Assembly: GCA_964436465.1 (NCBI GenBank)
Contig: CAYTCV010000001.1
Coordinates: 62,001-126,000, forward strand
DNA: 64,000 bases
Direction of reading: 5' to 3'
DNA from: RBG-13-66-14 sp964436465
GTDB lineage: Bacteria > RBG-13-66-14
In this document: positions 49,203 through 56,964 of the stretch, piece by piece
Layout: each line of letters starts with the position of its first letter
Numbering within the stretch: position 1 is the stretch's first letter
Translations under genes and position numbers: made by a program
Notes under the pieces: generated by a model
What the model saw: the letters and a program-made list of their open reading frames with translations, nothing else
Told to the model about the DNA's origin: nothing
The model's database searches: none

Positions 49203-49240
49203 GCGCACCCTCGGAATCCTGCGATTCGGGACGGGTGCGC
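49203..49240. promoter_or_regulatory. Long hairpin in the leader of the beta-propeller gene
   Basis: GCGCACCC...GGGTGCGC with an inner GAATC/GATTC stem. On the plus strand TTTT follows, but no plus-strand gene lies upstream. On the minus strand it would sit in the 5' leader about 70 bases before the ATG. Confidence 0.5.
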
Positions 49241-49314
49241 TTTTATCCGTGAGGCAGGCCCTTTCTCTTTTTTAAAAAGAGCCGGCACCCTCCCGTAACA
49301 CTATAAATATAGGC

Positions 49315-50259
49315 CTAAATACCCTGAGCGTCAAGGCGATATGCCGTTTCATTTTCCGTAACCCGGTAGCCCAGTGAGTCGTAGAGTGCGGCTGCGCCCT
49401 GGTTCGACGCGCCGACCTGCAGGGAGCTGCCGGCGAATCCCGCGGCGGCGTATGCGGCGAGGGCGTGCGACAGGAGCAGGCGGCCCAGCCCCATGCCCCG
49501 CCGGTGGGGACTGACGGCGAGGCTGACCACGAAACCGAGCGGCACGGCTTTCTCTCTCTCCTCCACCGTGGAGATGATAAAGCCGGTCGTTACCCCGTCC
49601 CGCCGCCGGGCCACCAGATTCCCCGACGGGAACGGCCGACCGAATTTCCCTGCCAGGCAGCCTTCGAGCATCGCCTCCGATTCGAAGGGGTCGGCCAGGG
49701 CGGGGTGGACCAGGGCGTCGGACGAGCCGTGGAAGGCCGCGGCCTGGATGAGGGCCAGCACGCGCAGGTCATCTCGGCGCAGGCGGCGGACGGTGTATCC
49801 CTCGACGGTCGGCGGCCGCGAGAGCCCCGCTTCCCGAAACAGGAGCACCCTCCGCTCCCGGGGGACGAGGTTCCAGCCGGCGCGCTGCATGGCCGGCCCG
49901 AGCTCACCCGGCGGCGGGCTGAGGGTCGCCCCCGAGGCCAGCGCATGGTTTTCCTCCCGGACGAGCCGGTCCAGGAGCGCGATGCCGCCCTCGGCGTTGT
50001 TGTGGCGCCCCGCCAGGTAGAGCAGGCTCACCCGGAAGCCGTGGCTCTCCCGGATTCCGTAGGCGAAACCGACGATTTCCATGCCGTCGAGCGCCAGGGA
50101 CCAGCGCCGAGCCCCGGATTCGCCCCAGGCTTCCAGGAGCTTCCGCCGCAGGCCCTCGACGGCGCGCCCCAGACGCGCGCCGAAGTAGCGCTCCGCCGAA
50201 TCGAACAGCCCGTCCGGCGGAGGGCCGGAGTAGAGCTCTCTGGGAACGTAAACCAGCAT
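49315..50259 (-). CDS. GNAT-family N-acetyltransferase
   Basis: A 314-residue protein. The C-terminal 140 residues are a GNAT domain: YTVRRLRRDDLRVLALIQAA, then VVSLAVSPHRRGMGLGRLLL (the RxxGxG/A acetyl-CoA loop), then VGASNQGAAALYDSLGYRV. The N-terminal half looks like a diverged second GNAT fold (AYGIRESHGFRVSLLYLAGR), as in tandem GNAT proteins. Substrate unknown. The stop lies 180 bases upstream of the propeller gene. Confidence 0.82.
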   Translation of the reverse strand: MLVYVPRELYSGPPPDGLFDSAERYFGARLGRAVEGLRRKLLEAWGESGARRWSLALDGMEIVGFAYGIRESHGFRVSLLYLAGRHNNAEGGIALLDRLVREENHALASGATLSPPPGELGPAMQRAGWNLVPRERRVLLFREAGLSRPPTVEGYTVRRLRRDDLRVLALIQAAAFHGSSDALVHPALADPFESEAMLEGCLAGKFGRPFPSGNLVARRRDGVTTGFIISTVEEREKAVPLGFVVSLAVSPHRRGMGLGRLLLSHALAAYAAAGFAGSSLQVGASNQGAAALYDSLGYRVTENETAYRLDAQGI

Positions 50260-50328
50260 AGTATGGGGCCATTATACCCCGAGTGCGGTTCTCCGGTTCG
50301 TTTCCTCCTCCGCCGCCGCGATGACGAA

Positions 50329-50350
50329 AGCCGAGGGAAAGCCCTCGGCT
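50329..50350 (-). terminator. Terminator of the oxygen-defence operon
   Basis: A nine-base stem, AGCCGAGGG/CCCTCGGCT, with loop CTTT and TTTCG after it on the minus strand, 33 bases past the rubrerythrin-like stop. Confidence 0.65.
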
Positions 50351-50383
50351 CACGACGTCGGGGGGATTTCTTCCGGCGACGGC

Positions 50384-50878
50384 CTAGTGCAGCTCCGCCA
50401 GCCTGGCCGAGAGTACGTTCACGTGGCCGATTTCCTCCCCGATTATCCAGTCGATTTTATCCCGGCCCCACTGCTCCGGCGTGGCCTGCTTCAGGCCCAC
50501 GTAGAAGGCGATGGAATCTCGCTCCAGACCGATGGCGTACCGGAGTACCTTCTCCAGCGACTCCTTCCCGGTGAGCACGGAGGCCGGCTCGACGCGGGTG
50601 TCGAAGACGTAGCCGCCGGCCATGGCCTGGAGGTAGAGCACGGCCTGGTTGTCCGGGTCGAAGACGGTGGCCGCCCGGTCCTTAGTCTTCAGCTTCTCCC
50701 GCAGCTCGCGGAAGGTCTTCTCGTGCCGGTCCTCCATGGCGGCCAGGTCGTGGAGCATGCCCTGGGTGCCGGCGTCCTCGAAGCCCTCCGCGGCCTTGCG
50801 GTAGAAGGCGGCCCCGTTGCGCTCGATTTGCTCGGCCAGCTCGTAAATCTCGTCGGCGGAAAATCTCGTCATACTCAT
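50384..50878 (-). CDS. Ferritin-like/rubrerythrin-type diiron protein
   Basis: A 164-residue four-helix-bundle protein with the duplicated E...ExxH pattern of erythrin-type domains (ELAEQIERNGAAFYRKA, then AAMEDRHEKTF; YAIGLERDSIAFYVGLK, then GEEIGHVNVL). It lacks the C-terminal rubredoxin domain, so it needs an external electron donor. It probably reduces peroxide or stores iron. The ATG at 50878 (MSMTRF) is chosen because the frame further upstream overlaps the ferritin gene. Last gene of the oxygen-defence cluster. Confidence 0.82.
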   Translation of the reverse strand: MSMTRFSADEIYELAEQIERNGAAFYRKAAEGFEDAGTQGMLHDLAAMEDRHEKTFRELREKLKTKDRAATVFDPDNQAVLYLQAMAGGYVFDTRVEPASVLTGKESLEKVLRYAIGLERDSIAFYVGLKQATPEQWGRDKIDWIIGEEIGHVNVLSARLAELH

Positions 50879-50913
50879 CGCCCCACCTCGGGGGTATATC
50901 GGTTTGGGTTGCG

Positions 50914-51444
50914 CTAATTCGCCGCGGGGAGGAGGCCCAGGATAATCGGCGCCGGGATGACCCGCGCGCTCATCTCCTTGTCCAGCATCAGAATCCCCTG
51001 GCCGTTGCCCTGGACCAGCTTCGTCTTCTCCACGTTGGCGGTGGCGTTGTCCTCCTCCTCGATTTGCTCGTTGACGAACCAGTCCAGGAGGGGCTTGGTG
51101 GCGTGGTCCTTCGTTTCGACGACGGCGTCGTAGATTTTGTAGATGGAATCGGAGATGAAGCGCTCGTGCTTGAGGGCCGCCTCGAAGGCCGCCAGGGGGC
51201 TGTCCCATTCCACGGGCGGTTTCTCGATGGCCTCCAGGACCACCCGACCGCCGCGCTCGACGATGTGATTGTAGAACTTGAAGGCGTGGATGACCTCCTC
51301 CTGCGTCTGGGCGTTCATCCAGTGGGCCATGCCGGGGAGGTTGCCGGCGGCGAAGTAGGCGGCCATGGCCTGGTAGAGATAGGCCGAGTACAACTCCTTG
51401 TTTATCTGCTCGTTCACGAGCTTTTCGACTTTGGGGTTCAGCAT
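50914..51444 (-). CDS. ftnA: Bacterial non-heme ferritin
   Basis: A 176-residue ferritin that stores iron in a 24-mer shell. It begins LNPKVEKLVNEQINKELYSAYLYQAM and has the ferroxidase residues in ELYSAYLY, TQEEVIHAFKFYNHI and QIEEEDNATANVEK. The tail is slightly longer than in E. coli FtnA. It lies between two rubrerythrin-like genes and a superoxide reductase gene, consistent with joint handling of iron and reactive oxygen. Confidence 0.93.
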   Translation of the reverse strand: MLNPKVEKLVNEQINKELYSAYLYQAMAAYFAAGNLPGMAHWMNAQTQEEVIHAFKFYNHIVERGGRVVLEAIEKPPVEWDSPLAAFEAALKHERFISDSIYKIYDAVVETKDHATKPLLDWFVNEQIEEEDNATANVEKTKLVQGNGQGILMLDKEMSARVIPAPIILGLLPAAN

Positions 51445-51509
51445 CTCGTTTTCTCCTGCAATGTCAAAGGGCCGGGCGGTGCATCCGGGTCCCGTTCATT
51501 CGCAAGTTG

Positions 51510-51887
51510 TCAGCTCTTCCACAGCCCGTGGACGTTGCAGTACTCGCGGGCCCAGACCTTGGCGTCCCCGCAGTAGCAGAAGTGGGCCTTGGGCTCGTCG
51601 CCGGGCTTGAGCCACTTGCGCATGACCTTGTCCCCCGCGTGGAGCTCAATCCACTCGATGTAGTGCTCGGGGACCATGGGGTGCAGCGTGCTGCCCACGG
51701 TCACGGTGTAGCCGTCGGCGTCCTTTTCGATGACCGGCACGTGCTTCTCGGTCTTGAAATCGGCCGTCTTCTCGTCCATGAGCTTCATCGGCTGGCCGCA
51801 GCAGACCAGCTCCCCCTCGCCGCCGTGGACGATTTCCACGACGTTGCCGCACAGCTCGCACTTGTACACCTCGCGTAATTTCCTCAT
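51510..51887 (-). CDS. dfx: Desulfoferrodoxin (superoxide reductase)
   Basis: A 125-residue class II superoxide reductase. The N-terminal desulforedoxin domain binds Fe(Cys)4 with YKCELCGNVVE and LVCCGQPM. The catalytic Fe(His)4Cys centre uses H in EKHVPVIEK, STLHPMVPEHYIEWIEL and the terminal CNVHGLWK. It reduces superoxide to peroxide without releasing oxygen, typical of anaerobes. Peroxide can then be removed by the neighbouring rubrerythrin-like proteins. Confidence 0.95.
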   Translation of the reverse strand: MRKLREVYKCELCGNVVEIVHGGEGELVCCGQPMKLMDEKTADFKTEKHVPVIEKDADGYTVTVGSTLHPMVPEHYIEWIELHAGDKVMRKWLKPGDEPKAHFCYCGDAKVWAREYCNVHGLWKS

Positions 51888-51947
51888 CTTTCATTCCTTT
51901 GCGGTTGAGCGCCGACGTCGCGGCGCGCTGTTTCAGGTCTTGCGGGA

Positions 51948-52403
51948 CTACCCCCCGGATTCCAGGAGGTCGTCGTACTCGATTTCGAAGCGCAGCTTGT
52001 GCTTCGCCTCCTCCTGGGCCAGGGCCAGGAAGGTGTTTTTAAGACCTTCGTCCTCCACCACTCCGGCGAGGTCGGTGTAGAGGAGGAAGGCCTTCTTCTC
52101 CTTGTGCATGGCGACCTGGAGCGCCTCCTGGTAGTCCATCTTCGGCTTGATTTCCGCCTCGACGATGTAATCGGATAGCTTCAGGTCCAGGATTTTCTGT
52201 TGGGCGGGCAGAAGGGTTTTCCCCATCTTAACCGCTTCGAGCTTTTTCCGGTGACCGGCCTCTTCGCGGGCGAAATCGGTAAAAACCTTCTGCATCCAGG
52301 GGCGCTTCACCCTCCCGGCAAGGTCGGTGTAGAAATCGTGGGACTCGATTTCCCGCTGGATGGCGAAGTCGAGGACCTCGTCGGCGGAAGAGAATTTTTG
52401 CAA
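51948..52403 (-). CDS. Rubrerythrin-like ferritin-family protein
   Basis: A 151-residue diiron four-helix protein: FAIQREIESHDFYTDLAGRV, then FAREEAGHRKKLEAV, and in the second half AMHKEKKAFLLYTDLAGVVE, then LAQEEAKHKLRFEIEYD. It lacks a rubredoxin domain. It is distinct from the second family member at 50384. First gene of the cluster, behind a good promoter. Confidence 0.87.
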   Translation of the reverse strand: MQKFSSADEVLDFAIQREIESHDFYTDLAGRVKRPWMQKVFTDFAREEAGHRKKLEAVKMGKTLLPAQQKILDLKLSDYIVEAEIKPKMDYQEALQVAMHKEKKAFLLYTDLAGVVEDEGLKNTFLALAQEEAKHKLRFEIEYDDLLESGG

Positions 52404-52459
52404 GGCGTCTCCTTCGGCTTTTCCCGGTTTTCCTTCGGGCGGTCAAAAGTTACGCTGGG

Positions 52460-52488
52460 ATTTTACAGGCGTAGGGCGGGCGGGTCAA
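52460..52488 (-). promoter_or_regulatory. Promoter of the oxygen-defence cluster
   Basis: On the minus strand: TTGACC (52483-52488), a 17-base spacer, TAAAAT (52460-52465). About 57 bases before the first ATG; no Fur- or PerR-like palindrome was recognised. Confidence 0.72.
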
Positions 52489-52565
52489 ATCGGATAAAAA
52501 TGTATCCGTCGGCCGGCTTGAAAATCGGGAAAAGTATATCAGGAATTTTGAATAATCCCCAAAAA

Positions 52566-53357
52566 TCAGACCTGGCATTCCGGGCAGAAAAACGTGCTCC
52601 TCTGCTGTTGGACGATTCGCGTTATCCGGCCGCCGCAGCGGGGGCAGAGCTCGTCTTTCCGACCGTAAACCCGGAGGTGGCGCTGGTGGCTTCCCGGCTC
52701 ACCCCGCCCGTCCCGGTAGTCGGAAAACGTTGTTCCTCGATGGGTTATCGCCTCGGTAAGGACGGCGCGAATCGCGCCCAGTAGTTTTACGCGCTCCGGC
52801 GGCGTCAGTTCCGAAACCGGCCGGTCGGGGCGCAGGCCCGCGGCGAAGGGTATCTCCGAGGCGTAGATGTTGCCTATTCCTGTCAGGCGGTCCTGACGCA
52901 GGAGCCAGACCTTCAGCGGCTGCCGGCTTCCGTCAATGAGCCCGGATAATTTTTCGGGCGTGAGTGAGGGGTCGAGCGGCTCGACGCCGGCGGGCTTTGC
53001 GGCGTCCAGGGATTCGCAGAGGATTACCTCGCCGAGGCGCCGTGTGTCGTGGAAGAGCAGGCGGCCGTTCTCCAGCGTGACCACCGCCCGGAGGCGTTCC
53101 CGGCAGAAATCCGCCCCGTCCGGCGACCAGGTCAGCCGGCCGGTCATGCGCAGGTCGAAGCGCAGGCAGCGGCCGGTCTCCAGCTCAACTACAAGGCGCT
53201 TCCCGACGCGCAGGACCCGTTTCACTAAAAAACCCGACAGGCAGGCGGCGTCGAGGGCCAGACGGTCGTCGAGCACCTCGACGCAAATCACCCGCCGGCC
53301 CTCGAGGAGTGGGGCGAGCTGGCGGGCGATGGTCTCGACTTCGGGCAGCTCGGGCAT
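52566..53357 (-). CDS. mutM: Formamidopyrimidine-DNA glycosylase
   Basis: This enzyme removes 8-oxoguanine and formamidopyrimidines and cuts the abasic site. The 263-residue protein starts MPELPEVETIARQL, with the catalytic Pro2 and Glu3. VGKRLVVEL carries the conserved lysine, QDRLTGIGNIYASEIPFAAG is the helix-two-turns-helix block, and the C-terminal zinc finger is CPRCGG...FFCPECQV. The frame extends upstream but only into repeats. It lies next to the oxygen-defence operon, in the same direction. Confidence 0.96.
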   Translation of the reverse strand: MPELPEVETIARQLAPLLEGRRVICVEVLDDRLALDAACLSGFLVKRVLRVGKRLVVELETGRCLRFDLRMTGRLTWSPDGADFCRERLRAVVTLENGRLLFHDTRRLGEVILCESLDAAKPAGVEPLDPSLTPEKLSGLIDGSRQPLKVWLLRQDRLTGIGNIYASEIPFAAGLRPDRPVSELTPPERVKLLGAIRAVLTEAITHRGTTFSDYRDGRGEPGSHQRHLRVYGRKDELCPRCGGRITRIVQQQRSTFFCPECQV

Positions 53358-53391
53358 GGCGGGGCAACTGTAGCACAGCGGGGGATTTTTA

Positions 53392-53765
53392 TAAATGTAG
53401 GGCGTGGACTTTAGTCCCCGCCCCTTCACCTTGTCATTGCGATGTTGTAGGGGCCGACCGACGGGGCGCCGTTCAGGTCGGCCCGCGGGCGACCGTGGAG
53501 GATTCATCCTACCGGTCGCCCCTACGTCGAACCGACGTCGTCCGAAAATGTAGGGCGGCCCCTCTGCGGGCCGCCGCGTTCTAGGCACACCCCTCACTGG
53601 CCCGTAAGCGAGATTCCCCCCAGAGGGGGGAGGGAGTAAACGGGCCGACCTAAAGGTCGGCCCCTACGAGGTTGCCGTGCATTTTGAATGTTGGACGGGG
53701 CTTCTACGCCCCGCCGCTTCACCCCTCACCCCAACCCTCTCCCCAGAGGGGAGAGGGGGGCGGCA
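53392..53765 (+). repeat. Palindromic repeat cluster between mutM and cytochrome c
   Basis: At least four hairpin-family units (about 53394-53425, 53440-53485, 53547-53578 and 53641-53668; some have GGCCGACC in place of GCGGGG). It also holds two CCCTC...GAGGG units (about 53585-53636 and 53725-53760). The last unit lies 15 bases past the cytochrome c stop. There is no gene in 53358-53775. Confidence 0.78.
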
Positions 53766-53775
53766 AGGCGAGACT

Positions 53776-54090
53776 TCAAAGAGAAACGAGATAGGCGACG
53801 AGGGTGGTCCGTTCTTCCGAGTCCAGCTTGGCCCCTTTGGAGACCATGTCGTCCACGACGGCGTTCCAGCCGGTCTCGTCCCGCTTCTCGGCGTACACGC
53901 GGTCCAGGTTGTGGCAGACCGTGCAGCGCTCCTCCAGGAGGGCCTTTCCGTCGGTCGGGGTGTCGCCGGCGACGGCTCCCCCGGTGGAGGTATCGGTCCC
54001 GTCGGCCGCGGCTTTATCGGCCTCGCCGCCGCAGGCCGTGAGCAGGCTGATAAGGGCAAATAGGAGGAGCACCAGTAGCCTCGTTTTCAT
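53776..54090 (-). CDS. Lipoprotein c-type cytochrome, one heme
   Basis: A 104-residue protein with a lipoprotein signal (LLTAC, Cys20), a Gly/Thr/Asp-rich linker, then a small class I cytochrome domain with the heme motif C56-TV-C59-H60. A possible axial Met is in VVDDMVSKG. It is probably anchored on the periplasmic side and carries single electrons; its partners are unknown. Its ATG overlaps the stop of the AT-rich orphan gene, whose end supplies its AGGAG ribosome-binding site. Confidence 0.85.
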   Translation of the reverse strand: MKTRLLVLLLFALISLLTACGGEADKAAADGTDTSTGGAVAGDTPTDGKALLEERCTVCHNLDRVYAEKRDETGWNAVVDDMVSKGAKLDSEERTTLVAYLVSL

Positions 54091-54449
54091 TTCTTCAACT
54101 CCTGGATTTGAGTATCGCCCTGTTTAGTAATAATCACATCTATTTTAAACGCAGTCACACAAGCACTGTATCTTACCCTACCCTTAGGAGATGTATCATC
54201 TCCACTACAGCCAATTGATAAGTGTTTTTTTAAAAAACCACCCTTAATTACTTTGATAATATCTTCGGTAATGTCGTTATATTTACCACATCCGTACCCT
54301 TTATTGTCTATGTTATGGCATTTAATCAGCAGCCTACCGTTAATAAAGCTCTCATTGGAATAGTGTTTTTCTCTACGTTTAAAGTGACATTTTTCAACAA
54401 CATTTATACTTATCCGGTTGTGTAATAAAAAGTCATGTAAATTGAACAT
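54087..54449 (-). CDS. AT-rich orphan protein
   Basis: A 120-residue Lys/Ile/Asn-rich protein encoded in strikingly AT-rich DNA (about 54110-54465) within a GC-rich genome, using codons such as AAA, ATT and TTA that its neighbours avoid. It begins MFNLHDFLLHNRISINVVEK and has five cysteines in Cys-His or Cys-Gly contexts (EKCHF, IKCHN, YGCGK, IGCSG, SACVT). I do not recognise a family. It fits tightly between the gspE-type gene and the cytochrome gene and overlaps the latter (ATGA), so it looks expressed. Base composition suggests recent transfer. Confidence 0.6.
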   Translation of the reverse strand: MFNLHDFLLHNRISINVVEKCHFKRREKHYSNESFINGRLLIKCHNIDNKGYGCGKYNDITEDIIKVIKGGFLKKHLSIGCSGDDTSPKGRVRYSACVTAFKIDVIITKQGDTQIQELKK

Positions 54450-54461
54450 TTTTACCTTGCT

Positions 54462-56096
54462 CTACCCCAGCACCCGCTCGATTTCCTCCAGGGTGGTCAG
54501 GCCGCGTTTGAACTTCTGCACCGCCGAGTGGCGCAGAGTCTGCATCCCCTGCTCCTCGGCGTACTCGCGCAGGGCCCGCTCGCCGGCCTGCTCACCAATC
54601 ATGGACCGAATCGTGTCGTCGATGGTGAGAATTTCGAAGATGCCGACCTGCCCGGCGTAGCCCAGACCGAGGCAGTTATCGCAGCCCGAGCCGACGAAGC
54701 TCGCCACGCCTTCCATCTCCGAGGGCTTCAGGCCGAATTTTTCCAGAAGCTCGGCCGGGTAGGTTATAGGCTCTTTGCAGTATGGGCAGATGCGTCGGAG
54801 GAGGCGCTGGGCGATGACCGTGTTGAGGCTGGCGGCCAGCATGAACGGCTCCACGCCCATGTTGACCAGGCGGTTGATGGTGCTGACGGCGTCGTTGGTG
54901 TGGACGGTGGACATGACCAGGTGGCCGGTGAGGGCGGCCTGGATGCAGATGTTGGCCGTCTCGATGTCGCGGACCTCGCCGACCAGAATCACGTTGGGGT
55001 CCTGGCGCAGGAAACCCCTCAGCGCCCGGGCGAAGCTCAGGCCGATTTCCGTGTTGGCGTTGACCTGGTTCACACCGTCCAGCTCGTACTCGACCGGGTC
55101 CTCCACGGTCATGATGTTGCGGGTGGGGTCGTTGAGGACCTTGACGGCGGCGTAGAGGGTTGTGGTCTTACCGGAGCCGGTGGGTCCGGTGACGAGGATG
55201 ACGCCGTTATGCACGCCGATGGACCTGGAAAAAATTTCCAGTTGCTCCTTGGTGAAGCCCAACTCCTCCAGGGGGATGTTGATGGTGGATTTGCGCAACA
55301 GGCGCAGGGCCACCTTCTCGCCGGTGATGGTGGGTGCGGTGGAGACGCGGATGTCTATCGGCTCGTCCCGGGCGTCGAAGCGGATGGCCCCGTCCTGGGG
55401 CATGCGCCGCTCGGCGATGTCCAGGTTGGCCATGATTTTCAGGCGGCTGACGATGGCGTCGCGGTACTTGGCGTCGGGTGAGAGGACCTCGTGGAGGATG
55501 CCGTCCACGCGGTAGCGGATGCGGAAGCGGTCGGTATAGCTCTCCAGGTGGATGTCCGAGGCCTTGTGGTCGAGGGCGTCGGCGATGAGGTCGTTGACGA
55601 AGTTGACGATGGGCGCCTCGTCGGTGGAGGTGGGCGCGGCGACGGTGGTTTTAGGGGGCTCCGGGGCCTCCTCGACCGGCTCCTCCTTTTCGGGGGCGGG
55701 CCGGGGCTTGGCCTTCTTCTTCTTGGGGGGCTCGCCGTAGAAGCGCTCGATGGCGGCCAGTATCTGCTCTCGCGACGCCACCACGGGTTGGACGTCGTAG
55801 TCGGTGGCGAACCTGGCGGCGTCGATGGCCACCATGTCCCCGGGGTCCACCATGGCCAGCGCCAGGCGGTTTCCCCGGCGCTGGAGCGGGAGGATGGTGT
55901 GCTGCCGGGCGATTTCGGGGGGGAATTTTTGCAGAAGCCCCGCCTCGATTTCGACGTCGGTCACGTCCACGTAGGGCAGGCCGAGTTGCCGCGAGACGGC
56001 CGCCGCCAGCTCGCGGTCGTCGATGAGCCCGCTATCCAGGGCCGCGGCGATGAAGCTGACGCCCTCCCGCGACTGGATTACGACAATCCGCTCCAT
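54462..56096 (-). CDS. GspE/PilB-family secretion or pilus assembly ATPase
   Basis: A 544-residue hexameric ATPase for type II secretion or type IV pili. The N-terminal MshEN-like domain is LAAAVSRQLGLPYVDVTDVE. Walker A is GPTGSGKTTTLYAAVKVLND, the Asp box is NIMTVEDPVEYELDGVNQ, Walker B is ILVGEVRDIETANI, the His box is GHLVMSTVHTNDA, and the zinc site is CPYCKEP plus CDNCLGLGYAG. Family homology continues 19 codons upstream of the ATG (LVESGALSQQD) to an in-frame stop without a usual start codon. No pilC/gspF gene is nearby; it may serve the large prepilin at 31008. Confidence 0.9.
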   Translation of the reverse strand: MERIVVIQSREGVSFIAAALDSGLIDDRELAAAVSRQLGLPYVDVTDVEIEAGLLQKFPPEIARQHTILPLQRRGNRLALAMVDPGDMVAIDAARFATDYDVQPVVASREQILAAIERFYGEPPKKKKAKPRPAPEKEEPVEEAPEPPKTTVAAPTSTDEAPIVNFVNDLIADALDHKASDIHLESYTDRFRIRYRVDGILHEVLSPDAKYRDAIVSRLKIMANLDIAERRMPQDGAIRFDARDEPIDIRVSTAPTITGEKVALRLLRKSTINIPLEELGFTKEQLEIFSRSIGVHNGVILVTGPTGSGKTTTLYAAVKVLNDPTRNIMTVEDPVEYELDGVNQVNANTEIGLSFARALRGFLRQDPNVILVGEVRDIETANICIQAALTGHLVMSTVHTNDAVSTINRLVNMGVEPFMLAASLNTVIAQRLLRRICPYCKEPITYPAELLEKFGLKPSEMEGVASFVGSGCDNCLGLGYAGQVGIFEILTIDDTIRSMIGEQAGERALREYAEEQGMQTLRHSAVQKFKRGLTTLEEIERVLG

Positions 56097-56182
56097 GTCC
56101 TGCTGAGAGAGCGCGCCCGATTCGACCAGGGTCTGTTCCAGGCTGCGGATGGTTCACCCCCGTTCACGTGGGCTTTCAGCCC

Positions 56183-56641
56183 CTACACGTGGGTTTGCAG
56201 GATGTCGAACACCTCTTGGGCGCTTTCGGCGCCCTTGAGCCACTCCCGAAGCGCCGGGGCGTGGAGGAGCCGCGAAATTTCACCGAGGAGGATGACCACC
56301 TCGGCGGGGTTCCCCGCGGAGCCGGCGATGGCGAAGATGAGCCTGACGGGCTGCCCGTCCACGCTCTGCCAGTCCACGTTCACCGGGGCGACGCCGACGG
56401 CCAACCGCGATTTCGCCAAATTTCCCAGTCGGCAGTGCGGGAGGGCCACCCCGTAGCCTATTCCGGTGCTTATGAGCTCCTCACGGGTCTCGATGGCCTG
56501 CGCGATGGCCCCGGCGTCGTGGGATGCATCCCGGAGGAGCTCCGCCATCTCGGCGATGATTCCCTCCTTCGTATCCGCCTCCAGGGGGACCCGGATGTGT
56601 TCGAGGGAGAGGTAGTTCAGCAGAAGCTCGGGCACGGTCAC
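56183..56641 (-). CDS. ptsN: PTS EIIA domain protein (PtsN type)
   Basis: A 152-residue EIIA of the fructose/nitrogen type. The phosphorylation site is His69 in GYGVALPHCR, with TREELISTGIG before it and LIFAIAGSAGNPAEVVILL after it. In the nitrogen PTS it acts as a phosphorylation-dependent regulator rather than a transporter. No EI, HPr or EIIC gene is present here. It overlaps the merR-like gene (ATGA). Confidence 0.9.
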   Translation of the reverse strand: MTVPELLLNYLSLEHIRVPLEADTKEGIIAEMAELLRDASHDAGAIAQAIETREELISTGIGYGVALPHCRLGNLAKSRLAVGVAPVNVDWQSVDGQPVRLIFAIAGSAGNPAEVVILLGEISRLLHAPALREWLKGAESAQEVFDILQTHV

Positions 56642-56955
56642 TCTTCCAGAATCTGCCGGACCTGCAACAGCTCATCGCGCACCCGCCGGAGCCTGTCCGC
56701 CAGCTTCGCCCCGTCGGGTTGTCCCGCCTGGTCCAGGGCGAGCTGCCGGCGCGCGCCGGTGATGGTGAGCCCCACCTCGTCCAGCAGGAGCTCCAGGCGC
56801 AGGACGAGCCCCAGGGCCTCGTAGTCGAGGAAGACCTCGTCCCCCTCCTCCAGGGCCAGCTCCCGCAGCTCGGGGAATTCCGTGAGCCAGTACGTGACCT
56901 TGGTCACGGGCACGCCGGTGAGGCGTTCGACCTGACCCAGGCTGAAACGTTCCAA
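56638..56955 (-). CDS. MerR-family transcriptional regulator (short)
   Basis: A 105-residue protein with a MerR-type winged helix at residues 1-75 (MERFSLGQVERLTGVPVTKV, then LDYEALGLVLRLELLLDEVG) and a C-terminal dimerisation helix (LADRLRRVRDELLQVRQILE). It lacks an effector domain, as in the small MlrA/YfmP-like members. It lies between plsY and ptsN with 4-9 base spacing or overlap, so it is part of the operon. Target and signal are unknown. Confidence 0.8.
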   Translation of the reverse strand: MERFSLGQVERLTGVPVTKVTYWLTEFPELRELALEEGDEVFLDYEALGLVLRLELLLDEVGLTITGARRQLALDQAGQPDGAKLADRLRRVRDELLQVRQILEE

Positions 56956-56964
56956 GGGGGCTCC

